Assembly: GCA_019054805.1 (NCBI GenBank)
Contig: JAHQIY010000002.1
Coordinates: forward strand, 1,984,001 to 2,048,000
Length of the DNA: 64,000 nucleotides
Reading direction: 5' to 3'
Origin: Brachionus manjavacas
Lineage: Eukaryota; Rotifera; Eurotatoria; Ploima; Brachionidae
Of the stretch, positions 40,318 through 51,900 are shown one piece after another (position 1 is the stretch's first letter; each line of letters opens with the position of its first letter). Position numbers and translations under genes: made by a program. A model generated the notes under the pieces. It was not told where the DNA came from and searched no databases. It was given only the letters and a program-made list of their open reading frames with translations.

Positions 40318-40560
40318 AATATGTTATTGTTTATTTTCCAATTAAAGAAAATTTAGTGTAAAAAATTCAAAACAAAAGAAGAAAAATGATTGTTTAATAT
40401 TTTTAAAATTTGTTTAAATACAGTTTAATAAAGTGTTTTTTATTAATTTTTTTTAATATCTTATATAATACCAGATGGACCTAAAAATCCATGAACTCAT
40501 ATTAATCCACAAATTTCAATAGTTTAGAAAAATTTTTCTTTACTAAAATAGAATAAAAAA

Positions 40561-42756
40561 ATGGGCCGTAAGCGAGATTTAGAAAACACAAACCAAAACA
40601 AAAGAAAACCTGGAAGTCGTACGCTTAAACGTCAGCAGGATCCAGTTTCTTTCAAAAAACTCCAAAAAAATTTGGGTAAATTTTACATGAAAAAAAAATT
40701 CAATTTTCGAACAGATTTATTTTAAAGATCTAAAAAAAAAACGCCAAGTGATTGCAGCTCAGAAACGTGATTCAAAAGTTAAATTTGATTTGGCCAAAAA
40801 TCAAGAAACAGAGAATAATTTTGAGGTGATAAAAGCGGTTAAGCAGAAACTTCAGGCGAAAGGCGAAATATTGTCAAGTAACCAAATGGACAAACCGCTT
40901 AAAGGTTTACTTAAAAAAAAGGATGGAAAAATAGATCAGATTAAAAATGAAAAAAAATCAAATGTTTCAAAAGAAAAGGAGACAAAAAAAAAACTTCAAT
41001 TAGATTTGGATGCCTCTGAAGATGAAAATAGCGAGGATGATATTGCCAAGCATATTTTTAGCGATGAAAGCGATGAAGAAATTACTGATGATTATGGTCT
41101 AATTGGAAAAGAAGAATCAGACAGTGAGGATGAAGATGAAGAACTTGGAGAAGAGGAAGTGTCTGACGAAGATGTAGATGATGAAGAAGAAGAGTCTGAC
41201 GAAAGTGGAGGTGATGATGATGACGAAGAAGAAGACGAAGAAATAGATGGCGAGGAAGATGAAGATGTTGCTGATTCTGATGAAGAAAATGGCCCTAAAA
41301 AACTCACCCAAGCTGGAAGTGAAGAAGATGAGGAAGAGGAAGAGGAAGAAGAAGAGGAAGATATGGAAGAAGACAATGAAGATAAAGAAGATGACCTAAA
41401 AATAAATTTGGCATTTGGAGCTAGTCAAGGCGAAGATCTTCAAATTATAAATCAACGAATACATGATTTAGTTGCTGTTCTGAGTGATTTTCAGAACAAA
41501 AAAGAAGAAAACAGGTAAAAAAAAAAAAATTTTAAATTTAAATTTAAATTTTATTACTTTGATTTCAAAATTCAAAATTTAGATCTCGTCAAGACTATGT
41601 TGATCAATTGAAGTCTGATTTGTGTACCTATTATTCTTATAATGAATTTTTGGTTGAGAAATTCATGAAACTATTTCCCTTGAGTGAATTGATCGAATTT
41701 TTCGAAGCCAACGAAACACAGCGTCCAATTACCATTCGAACCAATACATTGAAAACTAGACGGCGAGATTTAGCCCAGGCTCTGATAAACAGAGGTGTAA
41801 ATCTGGACCCATTAGGCGAATGGTCAAAAGTTGGTCTTGTAGTCTACGAGTCTCAAGTCCCAATTGGTGCTACACCAGAATACTTAGCCGGCCACTATAT
41901 GCTACAAGGCGCTTCAAGTATGTTGCCAGTAATGACTCTAGCACCTCAAGAAAATGAAAAAATTCTTGACATGTGCGCTGCGCCAGGAGGAAAAACAAGC
42001 TATATCGCTGCTCTGATGAGAAACACAGGATGCTTGGTAGCGAACGATGTGAACAGAGATCGACTTGACTCAGTTGTAGGAAATTTACATCGCTTAGGAA
42101 TCACAAACTCAATTGTATGTAATCTTGATGCCAGAAAAATCAGTGAGCATATCAAAGACTTTGACAGAATCTTAGTAGACGCACCGTGCAGTGGCACTGG
42201 TGTTATATCCAAAGATCCTGCGGTTAAGACATCTAAAGACCCCATTGATATTCAACGATGTTCTACAATCCAACGCCAAATATTGCTACAAGCAATCGAT
42301 TGTTGTAATCATAAATCCAAGACTGGGGGATATGTGGTCTATTCGACTTGTTCGGTTTTAGTCGAAGAGAACGAAGCTGTGATTGAATATGCTCTAAAGC
42401 ATAGACATGTTAAACTTGTTCCCACTGGACTCACTTTTGGTAATGAAGGCTTCACTAGTTTCAGAGATAATACATTTAACCCAAAGATGAATCTTACAAG
42501 ACGATATTATCCACATAAGCAGAATATGGATGGATTTTTTGTAGCGAAATTGAAGAAAATTTCGGCCAAAAAACCACTCGAGGAAGTAAAAAATCAAGAT
42601 GAAAAAGTTGAAAAGGCTAAAGATTCGATCAGTTCGAACGGTGTTGCTACAGAGAATAAATCTAAGAAAGTTATTAAGGTTAAAACAGATAAGAAAAAGA
42701 ACCGAGTAATTAAAAATAAAACACGATATTTTAAAAAGAAATCAAATAAAAAATAA
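40561..42756 (+). CDS. NOP2: NOP2/NSUN1, 25S/28S rRNA cytosine-C5 methyltransferase
   Basis: Nucleolar RNA m5C methyltransferase needed for large ribosomal subunit assembly. Exons: 40561-40675, 40728-41514, 41583-42756, with introns of 52 and 68 bp; 691 residues. A basic N-terminus is followed by a long Asp/Glu-rich stretch (about residues 110-250), typical of NOP2. The methyltransferase core has the SAM-binding motif LDMCAAPGGKTS (~429), DAPCSGTG (~500) and YSTCS (~554), with both cysteines used by the NSUN family (C503 and C557). The C-terminus is Lys-rich. The acidic segment comes from GAA/GAT-rich DNA, which explains a spurious poly-Ser frame on the opposite strand. Confidence 0.96.
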
Positions 42757-43689
42757 AAAATTTAATAAAGATTATTAAAAAAAATTTTTTTTTTCCCTAA
42801 AATCCCTAAAACCAAATAAAGGAAAGATTTTTTACTTTAATTTTTACAAAAATAATTTGAAAAAGTCTTAGGGAAATTAAATCAATATAATGAAATTTTT
42901 TTTTTAATTTTTTTAGAAAGCAATCTTGGGAAATAATATGCTTTTTAAGTGAAAACGAATTAAAATCAAATTCAAAAAATTAAAAATTAAAAAAAAATTG
43001 CATCACAATCTATCATTGAAAACTAAACTTGCTTAAATTAATAAACAAAAAAAATCAATAAAATAAACCTTTAAGAATTTAAAAAAGTTGTAAAAAATTT
43101 GTGCATTTGAAGCAAAACAAAATTTCTAATTAGAACTGTGAAAAACCAAACAAATTGTAAAATTTGTATCAAAAAATTTTATGGATAATTAGAACCAAAA
43201 AGTTTTTCATTTATTTTATAGAGTTGTATTGATTAGATTAAATGAATTTTACAATTTGAGTCAAACAAACATTTACATAACAATTAAAATAAAAAGATGA
43301 AATGGAAAATTATAAAAAAAAAATTTCAATTATTAATTTACGATCTAATTTAGATATAATTTAATTTGTTTAAATCATTAAACATCAAAATTAAATGAAT
43401 TTAAACATTAAGAAAAATACAAAAATACATTAAAAAAATTTGCAAATTAAACTAATAAAGAAAAGCAAATTTTACAATTAATTGAACACACAAATATGCC
43501 AATTGCCAAAAATGTACCAAAAAAGTTTATTGATAATTAGAAGCCAAAAGTGAAATCAAAAATCATATTAATTAAACATTGATTAGACACAATTGAATTT
43601 AAAAAAGAAGATATATAACAATAAAAAAAATGGATATTGTATAAAAAAACAATTTATAAAACTAAAGTAAAGCAACTTTTTAGGATCTA
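42757..43689. other. AT-rich intergenic stretch
   Basis: An AATAAA signal for NOP2 lies within the first 15 bp. The remaining ~900 bp is A-rich with no recognisable gene. Confidence 0.55.
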
Positions 43690-44266
43690 AACTTTAATGG
43701 AATCTTTTAGTGAAATCATTCTTTAATGGTGTACTCGTTTGCACATCCCCTTTGCCAATCTGTTCACTGGAATCTTCTAGTGAAATCATTCCCAGCAAAC
43801 TATAATCGAATGGCAGAATAAAAATTGAGCTTTTATTCGAAATTTCGATGGATTTTTGCTGTGGCGTTTTGATGGCCATATCTTTTAGACCTGAGCATGA
43901 GTAATATTCTTTTTTTAATGGTGTACTCGTTTGCACATCCCCTTTGCCAATCTGTTCACTGGAATCTTCTAGTGAAATCATTCCCAGCAAACTATAATCG
44001 AATGGCAGAATAAAAATTGAGCTTTTATTCGAAATTTCGATGGATTTTTGCTGTGGCGTTTTGATGGCCATATCTTTTAGACCTGAGCATGAGTAATATT
44101 CTTTTTTTAATGGTGTACTCGTTTGCACATCCCCTTTGCCAATCTGTTCACTGGAATCTTCTAGTGAAATCATTCCCAGCAAACTATAATCGAATGGCAG
44201 AATAAAAATTGAGCTTTTATTCGAAATTTCGATGGATTTTTGCTGTGGCGTTTTGATGGCCATATC
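43690..44266 (-). repeat. Exact 192-bp tandem repeat, about three units
   Basis: The unit recurs with a period of exactly 192 bp (43725-43916, 43917-44108, 44109 to about 44266). As far as I can read, the copies are identical. A shortened fourth copy at 43690-43724 has lost most of the unit but keeps its GAATGATTTCACTA(G/A)AAGATTCC piece. Identity together with a length divisible by three points to very recent tandem duplication of a coding-type unit. Confidence 0.95.
43694..44263 (-). CDS. Possible repeat protein or exon made of 64-residue units
   Basis: An open minus-strand frame of 189 residues runs through the whole tandem array. Each 64-residue unit begins MAIKTPQQKSIEIS, contains SIFILPFDYSLLGMISLEDS and ends SCSGLKD. 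The truncated last copy ends the frame with FTKRFH. I do not recognise the sequence. No flanking exon is clear: upstream of the first unit the minus strand reads ACAAAAG before GATATGG, which could be an acceptor. It may be an exon of a fast-evolving gene, or an open frame maintained only because identical copies share it. Confidence 0.3.
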   Translation of the reverse strand: MAIKTPQQKSIEISNKSSIFILPFDYSLLGMISLEDSSEQIGKGDVQTSTPLKKEYYSCSGLKDMAIKTPQQKSIEISNKSSIFILPFDYSLLGMISLEDSSEQIGKGDVQTSTPLKKEYYSCSGLKDMAIKTPQQKSIEISNKSSIFILPFDYSLLGMISLEDSSEQIGKGDVQTSTPLKNDFTKRFH

Positions 44267-45772
44267 CTTTTGTCTATAAGCTATAGCTTAATTATTTTGG
44301 TTTTAAAAACTTTAAGTTAATCGACAGCTAAATTGAAAGTTTAGACTTCAAGTCAAAGTAAGTTTTTTTGAATTTTTTGTTTGCAAATACTTGCTTTTAG
44401 CGCTTTTGAAGCCTATTCAACAATTTTAGTAAATGTTAGTCTCTATTTTCCTTAGACATGTATTTTAAAATTTTTTTTAACCTTGTTAGAGAATCGTTTG
44501 TCTCTAATAATGATTTAATTAAAAAATTATTTTTGTTAAAGCTTATCAAAAATGAAAAATTCCAAGTAGTTAGATTGATAAATTCAATTATTGCCAAAAA
44601 TTTTCTAAAAAATTATAAGGATAATTTGAAAACTAATGTAATCTAGTCACTTATTTCTTGATTAAATCTAGAAGTAATTGAAGTAAACAAAAGGGATATA
44701 ACAAACAGAAAAAACAAGATATATAAAATAAAAGTATAGTAAATATTTAAGAACTAAACTAGGAAATATCCTCTCATAATATGCTCATTAGAACTATCAT
44801 TAAGAATTTTATCTTGTAGAGTGTGATCATTTATACTTGAAGCATGTGTAATATTTTTTTTTGAATTTGGAATGACTCTTAATGAATATACTCTTATTAT
44901 TAAAGTTTTTAAAAATTTTAAACAGTTTTGTCTTATTTAATTAAAATTGGTAACTTTTGAATTTTTCTTCAAAATCAGTTTCTTTTTTATTTTTTAATTA
45001 TTTTCAAAAAAAATTAGACTCCATTATAATTTTTTGAATGATTTCTTTGGGGCTTAGTTCTAGAATCATGTTTTGCTTTTTTACATGGTATTCAAAAATT
45101 CAAAATTATATTTGTTTTACCTGAATTTTAATTTTGTTCTACATTTTTTACTTTTAGTAGATGAATTTTCTTAAAATTTTAGACTTTTCTAATTTTTATA
45201 TTATTTACTTAAGTTAATTAATTTTTATCATCGTGAATGTAACTAAAAATCAAAATGTTTTATTACCTCACATTCATTATTAAATTTTATTTTTATGTTT
45301 TTCAAAGTTTACATTCTGCTTTAAATTTTGTTTATAATATTTTAAATTTTATTTAATTTTATTTTAAAAAAATAATATTGAAAACTTAAAAAATTTTTTT
45401 ATAAAAAACATTTAAAAATTTAATTTTTAAATTTTAGAACTAAAGCCAGTACACCAAGTAAAAAATTAGCATTAAAGGTTTGAAAAGAAAGATGATCAGA
45501 TTAATCTTTAAATTTCGAATATTTAAGATTCATCCTTTTTTATTATTTATGAGAATTAAAGTGGTTTTAATTTTTAATAAAATTTCTCGGGATTTTAATT
45601 ATTTATTCTGCTATTTGTTTGAATATTTTACACAAATTTAAAAATTATTCATTTAATTCTTTGCGTATTTTTTGTTACATTGAATTCTAAAATTCAAATA
45701 ATATTTTCATTTTAGTGTATAAATTTTTGATTTTAATTGAATAAGGATAATTTGAAATTTATTATTCATAAA
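44267..45772. other. AT-rich intergenic stretch upstream of D2HGDH
   Basis: No convincing gene. A patch at 44812-44870 loosely resembles part of the 192-bp repeat unit (GAGCATGAGTAATATT versus GAAGCATGTGTAATATT) and may be an old diverged copy. The rest is A/T-rich and carries the D2HGDH promoter. Confidence 0.5.
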
Positions 45773-47287
45773 ATGAATATTTTAAAAAGTAGTTTTCAGA
45801 TTCGAAAATTCTCATTCATTCAAACAAGAAATCTGGCACTTGAAAGATTTCCAAATTACTCGATCCTAACAGATAAAGATTACAGTTTTTTTCAAAATAT
45901 TTTAGGAAAGAAAAGATGTCTGGATGATGTAAATTCTTTAGGTAGTTATAATGAAGATTGGTTAAAATCATGTAAAGGTAACAGCAAACTCGTACTTTTG
46001 CCTAAAACCACTCTCGAACTTTCGGAAATTATGAAGTACTGCTACGAGAAAAGTCTAGCCATTTGTCCACAAGGTGGTAATACTGGTCTGGTTGGTGGTA
46101 GCGTTCCAGTTTTCGATGAAATTATTATCTCAACAAGGTTAATGAATCAAATAATTAAATTAGAAGAAGAATCAAGCATACTGAGCTGTCAAAGCGGTTG
46201 CATCCTTCAAAATTTAGATGAATATGTATCGCAGCGAGCTTTGATAATGCCGCTTGATTTGGGCGCTAAAGGCAGTTGCCACATTGGTGGAAATGTATCT
46301 ACTAACGCTGGTGGTTTGCGCCTGTTACGCTACGGATCTCTTAAAGGTAATGTTCTTGGCCTTGAAGTTGTGTTGTCAAATGGAGAAATTTTAAACTCAA
46401 TGAATGTACCTTTGAGAAAAGACAATACTGGCTTTGATACAAAGCAAATTTTTATCGGTTCAGAAGGACAATTAGGTTTTATAAGTGGGGTTTCAATTCT
46501 TTGCCCGCCTAGACCCAGAGCAGCAAATCTTATCTTTGTGGCATGTAATGGAAAATCATTTCAAAATGTTGTTCAGATATTTAAAACAGCTAAATTGGAA
46601 CTGAATGAGATATTATCTGCATTTGAATTTATGGATCGTGAATCTATGAGAGCAGTTAAAGAAAATTCTAATCTAGAAAACCCTTTTAGCAGTGAAGTGT
46701 CTGAAAATTGTGATTTTTATTGTTTAGTAGAGACACATAGTTCCGATGAAGAATCAGCTTTAAGAAAAATTGAAAATTTTTATACCAAATTGTCTGAAAA
46801 TGGTTTGGGTCTAGATTGTATAGTGGCAGAAAATAAGACTCAATTTAGCTATATATGGTCACTGAGAGAGCGAATTGCTGAGTCGTTGACCAAAGATGGC
46901 CATAACTACAAATACGATATATCACTTCCTCTCAATAAAATGTACGATTTGGTAATTGACATAAGAAAACGTTTTAGTGAAAATGGTGCCCAAAAATATT
47001 TTCGAAGATGTATTGGTTATGGTCATCTAGGAGATAGTAATTTACATTTAAATGTAACATCAGAAAAGTATGATGAAACAATCTTTAAGCTTCTTGAACC
47101 ATTTTTATACGAGTGGACGATGAAAAATAATGGTTCGATTTCTGCTGAACACGGACTGGGTCTTAAGAAGAAAAATTACATTTATTATTCAAAAACAAAG
47201 GAAAATGTTGAATATATGAAAAAAATTAAAAAATTGTTTGATCCAAAATATCTTTTAAATCCTTACAAGACTCTTCCAGATTTTTAA
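45773..47287 (+). CDS. D2HGDH: D-2-hydroxyglutarate dehydrogenase, mitochondrial
   Basis: FAD enzyme that oxidises D-2-hydroxyglutarate to 2-oxoglutarate in mitochondria. Single exon, 504 residues from the first ATG at 45773. The N-terminus (MNILKSSFQIRKFSFIQTRN) is basic with no acidic residues, as expected for a mitochondrial targeting peptide. The FAD-binding PCMH domain has PQGGNTGLVGGSVPV (~99-113) and GGNVSTNAGG. The C-terminal oxidase domain carries GYGHLGDSNLHLNV and the active-site segment ISAEHGLGLKKK. An in-frame extension upstream has no ATG. It is the only long intronless gene here besides UFSP1. Confidence 0.96.
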   Translation: MNILKSSFQIRKFSFIQTRNLALERFPNYSILTDKDYSFFQNILGKKRCLDDVNSLGSYNEDWLKSCKGNSKLVLLPKTTLELSEIMKYCYEKSLAICPQGGNTGLVGGSVPVFDEIIISTRLMNQIIKLEEESSILSCQSGCILQNLDEYVSQRALIMPLDLGAKGSCHIGGNVSTNAGGLRLLRYGSLKGNVLGLEVVLSNGEILNSMNVPLRKDNTGFDTKQIFIGSEGQLGFISGVSILCPPRPRAANLIFVACNGKSFQNVVQIFKTAKLELNEILSAFEFMDRESMRAVKENSNLENPFSSEVSENCDFYCLVETHSSDEESALRKIENFYTKLSENGLGLDCIVAENKTQFSYIWSLRERIAESLTKDGHNYKYDISLPLNKMYDLVIDIRKRFSENGAQKYFRRCIGYGHLGDSNLHLNVTSEKYDETIFKLLEPFLYEWTMKNNGSISAEHGLGLKKKNYIYYSKTKENVEYMKKIKKLFDPKYLLNPYKTLPDF

Positions 47288-47825
47288 AAAAAGAGACTGA
47301 TCGTAATTATACAGAACTAAATATTTGAACTTTCATAATTTTTTTCAATTTTTAAACTAATTTTAAATAATCAATTACAAAAAATTAAAAACTATTAAAT
47401 AAAATTTCAAATTAATTTAATGTTTTTAAGTGATCAACATAGTCTTTAATTGAAATTTAACGTTGTTGAAAAAAATTCCCACACTTTCCCATCAATAATC
47501 GATCTATCCTTCTAAATGTACCAATGTATTTATTTTTTTTTTGTTTTTTTTACGTATAACAAAATTTGTTAAATGAAATTGGGTTGAAAAATATAAAAAT
47601 TTGTTTTTAAAATTATTGTTAATACTTGAAATAAAAATTTATTTTTTAATTTAAGCAACAACGTGAATTAATAATTATGTTTGATTAAATTTTATGAATC
47701 ACTTAATTAATTCTGGTAAATAAGTAATAAAAGATAATAATTTTTTAAAAGCTTTTATTTGATTTATCGCCTTGAATTCTGTATTCAAATAAACATGACC
47801 CTTAAGTTCTTTACTGCTAGTAGGT
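47288..47825. other. AT-rich spacer between D2HGDH and the tRNA pair
   Basis: About 540 bp with an AATAAA near 47397. No other feature was recognised. Confidence 0.5.
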
Positions 47826-47898
47826 GCCCGGTTAGCTCAGTCGGTAGAGCGTGAGACTTTTAATCTCAAGGCCAAGGGTTCGAGCCCCTTATCGGGCG
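47826..47898 (+). tRNA. tRNA-Lys (anticodon UUU)
   Basis: A complete 73-nt cloverleaf. The acceptor stem GCCCGGT pairs with ATCGGGC, with a G discriminator. The D arm is GCTC/GAGC. The anticodon stem TGAGA/TCTCA surrounds loop CTTTTAA, giving anticodon TTT. The T arm is AAGGG/CCCTT around TTCGAGC. A T5 run (polymerase III terminator) starts 4 nt downstream. There is no intron. Confidence 0.97.
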
Positions 47899-48202
47899 AA
47901 TATTTTTAGTAAAATTATAGCAACCTCTAAGAATAACATAAGTTTAAATATGATTGCATTTGGTGATTTATATTAAAAGTTAGATGATGCATTATTCTAT
48001 CAGTTGATGTACTTGGAAACAGAGTTGTCAATTCCCAAGTCAAGTCCTAAAGTGGACTTAACTAAAAAAAAGTAGCGACTTGGATTTTTTTAGAGACTTT
48101 TAAACAACTCGGTTTGAAAGAAAAAATATTCGGCATTTAGAATTCTTTTTTAGTTTTTGGTTTTCGAAAATACAAACATTGAATAATTTTTGTTTAAAAA
48201 TT

Positions 48203-48275
48203 CGCCCGATAAGGGGCTCGAACCCTTGGCCTTGAGATTAAAAGTCTCACGCTCTACCGACTGAGCTAACCGGGC
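48203..48275 (-). tRNA. tRNA-Lys (anticodon UUU), second identical copy
   Basis: Base-for-base identical to the copy at 47826-47898 but on the minus strand, so the two genes converge across a 304-bp spacer. The box A and box B promoters lie inside the gene. A T5 terminator follows 3 nt after the minus-strand end. Both copies look functional. Confidence 0.97.
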
Positions 48276-48904
48276 CTCTCTTAAACCCTTGTTTAAAAAA
48301 AATTAAAAATCTTTTCATTTTTTATATTTTTCAAAATTTCAAAATTTTTAAGTTCTTTTTATTTGCTAGAATATAAGAATTCATCCGGATTAAAGAAAAA
48401 ATAAATTCTTTGATTTAGAATTTTTATTATTCATTATAAAAATGATTAAAAAATTTATTAAAAATAAAATTTGTCCAAAAAAAATTAAGTTTGTTCAAAC
48501 AATTCTCCTCAGACACTTAAATTTGTTTTGTAAATTGTAATTGAATTATGACCGAAATTGTTCAGTGCTAATCACGAGTCTGCACCTAGTATGGTATTTT
48601 GAAATTAATTTAAAAAAATTCAATATCTAATTAATCTATTCGAAATAATTAACAAAATTTTAAAAGAGCCCTCTTAATAAAGAATAAAAAATTCGATTGA
48701 ACAAAATAACAAAAAAAATTCATTTAAAAAACCAATAAATCGTTTCTGTCACTTTGGCGTACGTCAAGTGCTTTTAATCTTAAATACAGCTACAAATATT
48801 TTACAAAAATTCGCATATAAAAGATTGTAAAATAAATAAAAGTTAATTGTTAAGTCGCTTTTTCACCTTACTGTTTATGAACCGGTTACTTGATCAAATT
48901 GATT
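48276..48904. other. AT-rich spacer with the WAVE 3' end
   Basis: About 630 bp between a tRNA gene and the WAVE stop codon. It presumably holds the WAVE 3' UTR. Nothing else is recognisable. Confidence 0.5.
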
Positions 48905-51900
48905 TCATTCATCCCAATCACTATTTTCCTCGTCATCCGAAGAATCTCTAACATGCGGTCTAAACTTGCGTACAAAATCTATAATCGCCGCTACATCTGA
49001 ATTATTAACTAAACATTGTATAGCTTCTCTACTTGAATCATTACGTCCATTCTTTTTGTCCTCATCTATCTTGGTCGGTTTGAGAACAAATCTTTTTTTG
49101 TTGATATCATCCAAGAAGCTTGGAGTAGAGGAAGGTTTATCAATTGGTGGCTTTGGTGTATTAACAGTTGTACTGGTGTTGGTGGCAGATAAAGAAGAAG
49201 TGGATGAAGTAGTGTCGGACTCGACCAGAGGCGGCAATGGTGGTGGAGGCGGAAGCGGCTGATGATTATTTTTGTGTGAGCTAAGAGGTGAAATAGGCGG
49301 TGGCAGTTCAATAGTGTCCTGCAACTCGATAGGTGGAGGAGGCAATGGCATATCTATGACTGAATCAGGAGTGTCAATTTTTTTTTGACTAATGGTCAAA
49401 TTAGTGATGCGTTGGTTCAACGAAAAGCTAAAATTGGATGATTCTGTGAAGTTGGGAGGTGAGGGAGGCGGTGGTAAGTCACAATTGAATTCTGAGTTTA
49501 GCTCATTTGGGTCCTGGTTATGGGATATGACTTGGTCAAATTTTCGCATCATTTGTTGTTGAATCTGCTGTAAATCACTGAGGCCATTGTCGGGAATCGG
49601 AGGCGGCGGAAGTCCAGGTCTGTCCGATTGAGAAAGTCTAACCTGTTGAACCATTAATTTACTATTTCGATTACCATTGTTCATTTGGTTAGATTCGGCA
49701 TAGATTTCGTAGTTGTTCTTATGAGAATCTGGTCTGAGCATGTGTTGTGGTGGAGGTGGTAACGATTCGTTGAAATTGCTGTTCAACTGCTGCTGCTGGT
49801 AAATTAGTTGTTGTTGCTTGAGAATTTGAGTTTGAATCAAATTTTGTTTAGGGTCAACATCGAGTCTGAATTGAGGGTTAGAACCAATTAGTAAATTAGA
49901 AGGCTCAGATAAATCGTTTTTATGTGGTGATTTTAGATTTTGTTTTTCTCTACCACCAGTCTTAAATAAATGTTAAAATTAATTAATTTTTTTTTTTAAA
50001 CTAATGAGGTCTTTATTTTACGAAAAAACTTAGTTTACTTTTTCAATATAAAATTGGAAATTTTAAATGTCAATGCTATTGTTTAATAAAATTTTAAATA
50101 TTTTTTTATAAATTAAAATTGAACTTTTTTTTAAGTTTTAATTTCACCAGGTTTAAGATATATTTTAAACAATCAAATTAGAACTAAAATTAATTTTTTT
50201 GTTTGCGAAATGATTTTTTATTATTTTTTAAATTTTAAATTTAGATTAAAATATTTTAAAATTGGCAAATTGAAGTTCATGATCAAATGTAAATTTCAAA
50301 TCAAAATTTTTTGTTTTAGATTTAAAAATAAAGGTATCTTTATTAATTTTTAAATAAAAAAAGACTAAACTTGATCAAAACATGATTTGTTTAATCGTTA
50401 ATTAAGAGTATTATATGATTACATATCTTAAGTAAGATAAAACTAAAATCAACATTTTGAATTTTTCCAAAACAAAATTTAACTTGGTTTCGCTGTTAAG
50501 CCATAATTTGGATATCTTAATGTGGATTTTAAATTTATCTTTAAATTTTTCAAATGAAGATTTTAGAAGAATCGATTAAGGATCAATTAGAAAAAAAGGT
50601 TTGATTAATTAATATAACAAACATTTAATGTTTAATTTGAAAAAATTTTAATCATGTGATCATGATCAAGAACTTCAAGTTGCCTCTAAATGCATTATTT
50701 TATCATATATAAATTAGATATATTTATAAAAAATTTGAAAAAGTTTGAATTGGATATTTAAATCAAAAAAATCCGCTATGTGCGAAAGTTCTAATAATTA
50801 CAAAGTGAAAAAGCGAGCATAATTTTTAAAGAAACCATGACTTTATAATGGATAAGAATCATACATTTTCACTCAAATTTGTTGGAGTTAGGGAATGATT
50901 TGATTTACTCTTTTTTTATGTGTATGGGGTAGGGTACCAACTTTTTCCAGTACTTGGGTGTGGGTATGAGGTGAATTATTCGTACTTTTTGGAATAATAT
51001 GTATTACCATACATATAACAATCACCCGAAAAGAAAGGGTGAATTAATCAAATCATACCCAAACTCCAACAAATTTGGGTGGAAATATCTGATAAGAATG
51101 CAATTTAAAAGCTTATAAAAATAAATTTATTTGAGAATTCTGACAGTTAAATAAAAATTAAAATTAGACTTTGCTTAGAAGTTTTTATGATTTTTATAAT
51201 TGAAGGAATAAGCTTTTGAAAAATATTAATGTCTGAAAAACTCTTATTTAAATCTTTAGTTAGCATCTTCTTAAATTAAAATTAATTATTTTTATTTATT
51301 TCAATGAACGAATTATAATATAGAATTGATTTGAGAAAATTTTTTTTTATTTTAACACTTTAAAAAGGGGGAAATTAGTTAATTTCTTTAATCTCCTATC
51401 CTTCAAATATATTATCTAATTAAGAATAATTAAATAAAATTTATTAAAAAGCATTCTTTTTTGTATAAATACAGTGCCGATTTGACAAGTGAATTTCTGG
51501 TAATTTTATGAAAATTTACGTAAATTTACTTTGTAACAAAAAGTGAATTTACGTATTTTTACGTAATTTTTAAAAATTGGTAAAAATGCAAAGGCCAAAT
51601 AAAAGCTTAATATTCTACTTATTTTTGCCTTTTCATTTTTACCAATTTTTAACGCAACATTACGTAAATTCACATTTAGTTGCAACGTAATTTTACGTAG
51701 ATTTCCGTCACTTGTATCCACTTGTATCTGTAATAGTAAATTTCTATAACACGTTAATTTGTAAATTTTCTGGTCTACCAGTAAAAATTTTAAACAAATA
51801 GGAATAAAATTATGTTTTTTTTTCCTAGTAATTTTGTAAATTTACTTTAGTAATTATGTAATCAGTAATATACTAAAACTTGAAGAATGGTCAATCCAGA

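Noticed and set aside
41092..41376. Poly-serine frame on the minus strand
   Set aside because: It is the complement of the GAA/GAT codons encoding the acidic stretch of NOP2.
44458..44646. 62-residue plus-strand frame
   Set aside because: Low-complexity Lys/Asn/Leu/Phe composition; no homology recalled and no splice context.
48966..49311. Open frames on the plus strand and in the other minus frame over WAVE
   Set aside because: Shadows of the proline-rich WAVE exon; the WAVE frame is supported by the SHD, WH2 and acidic motifs.
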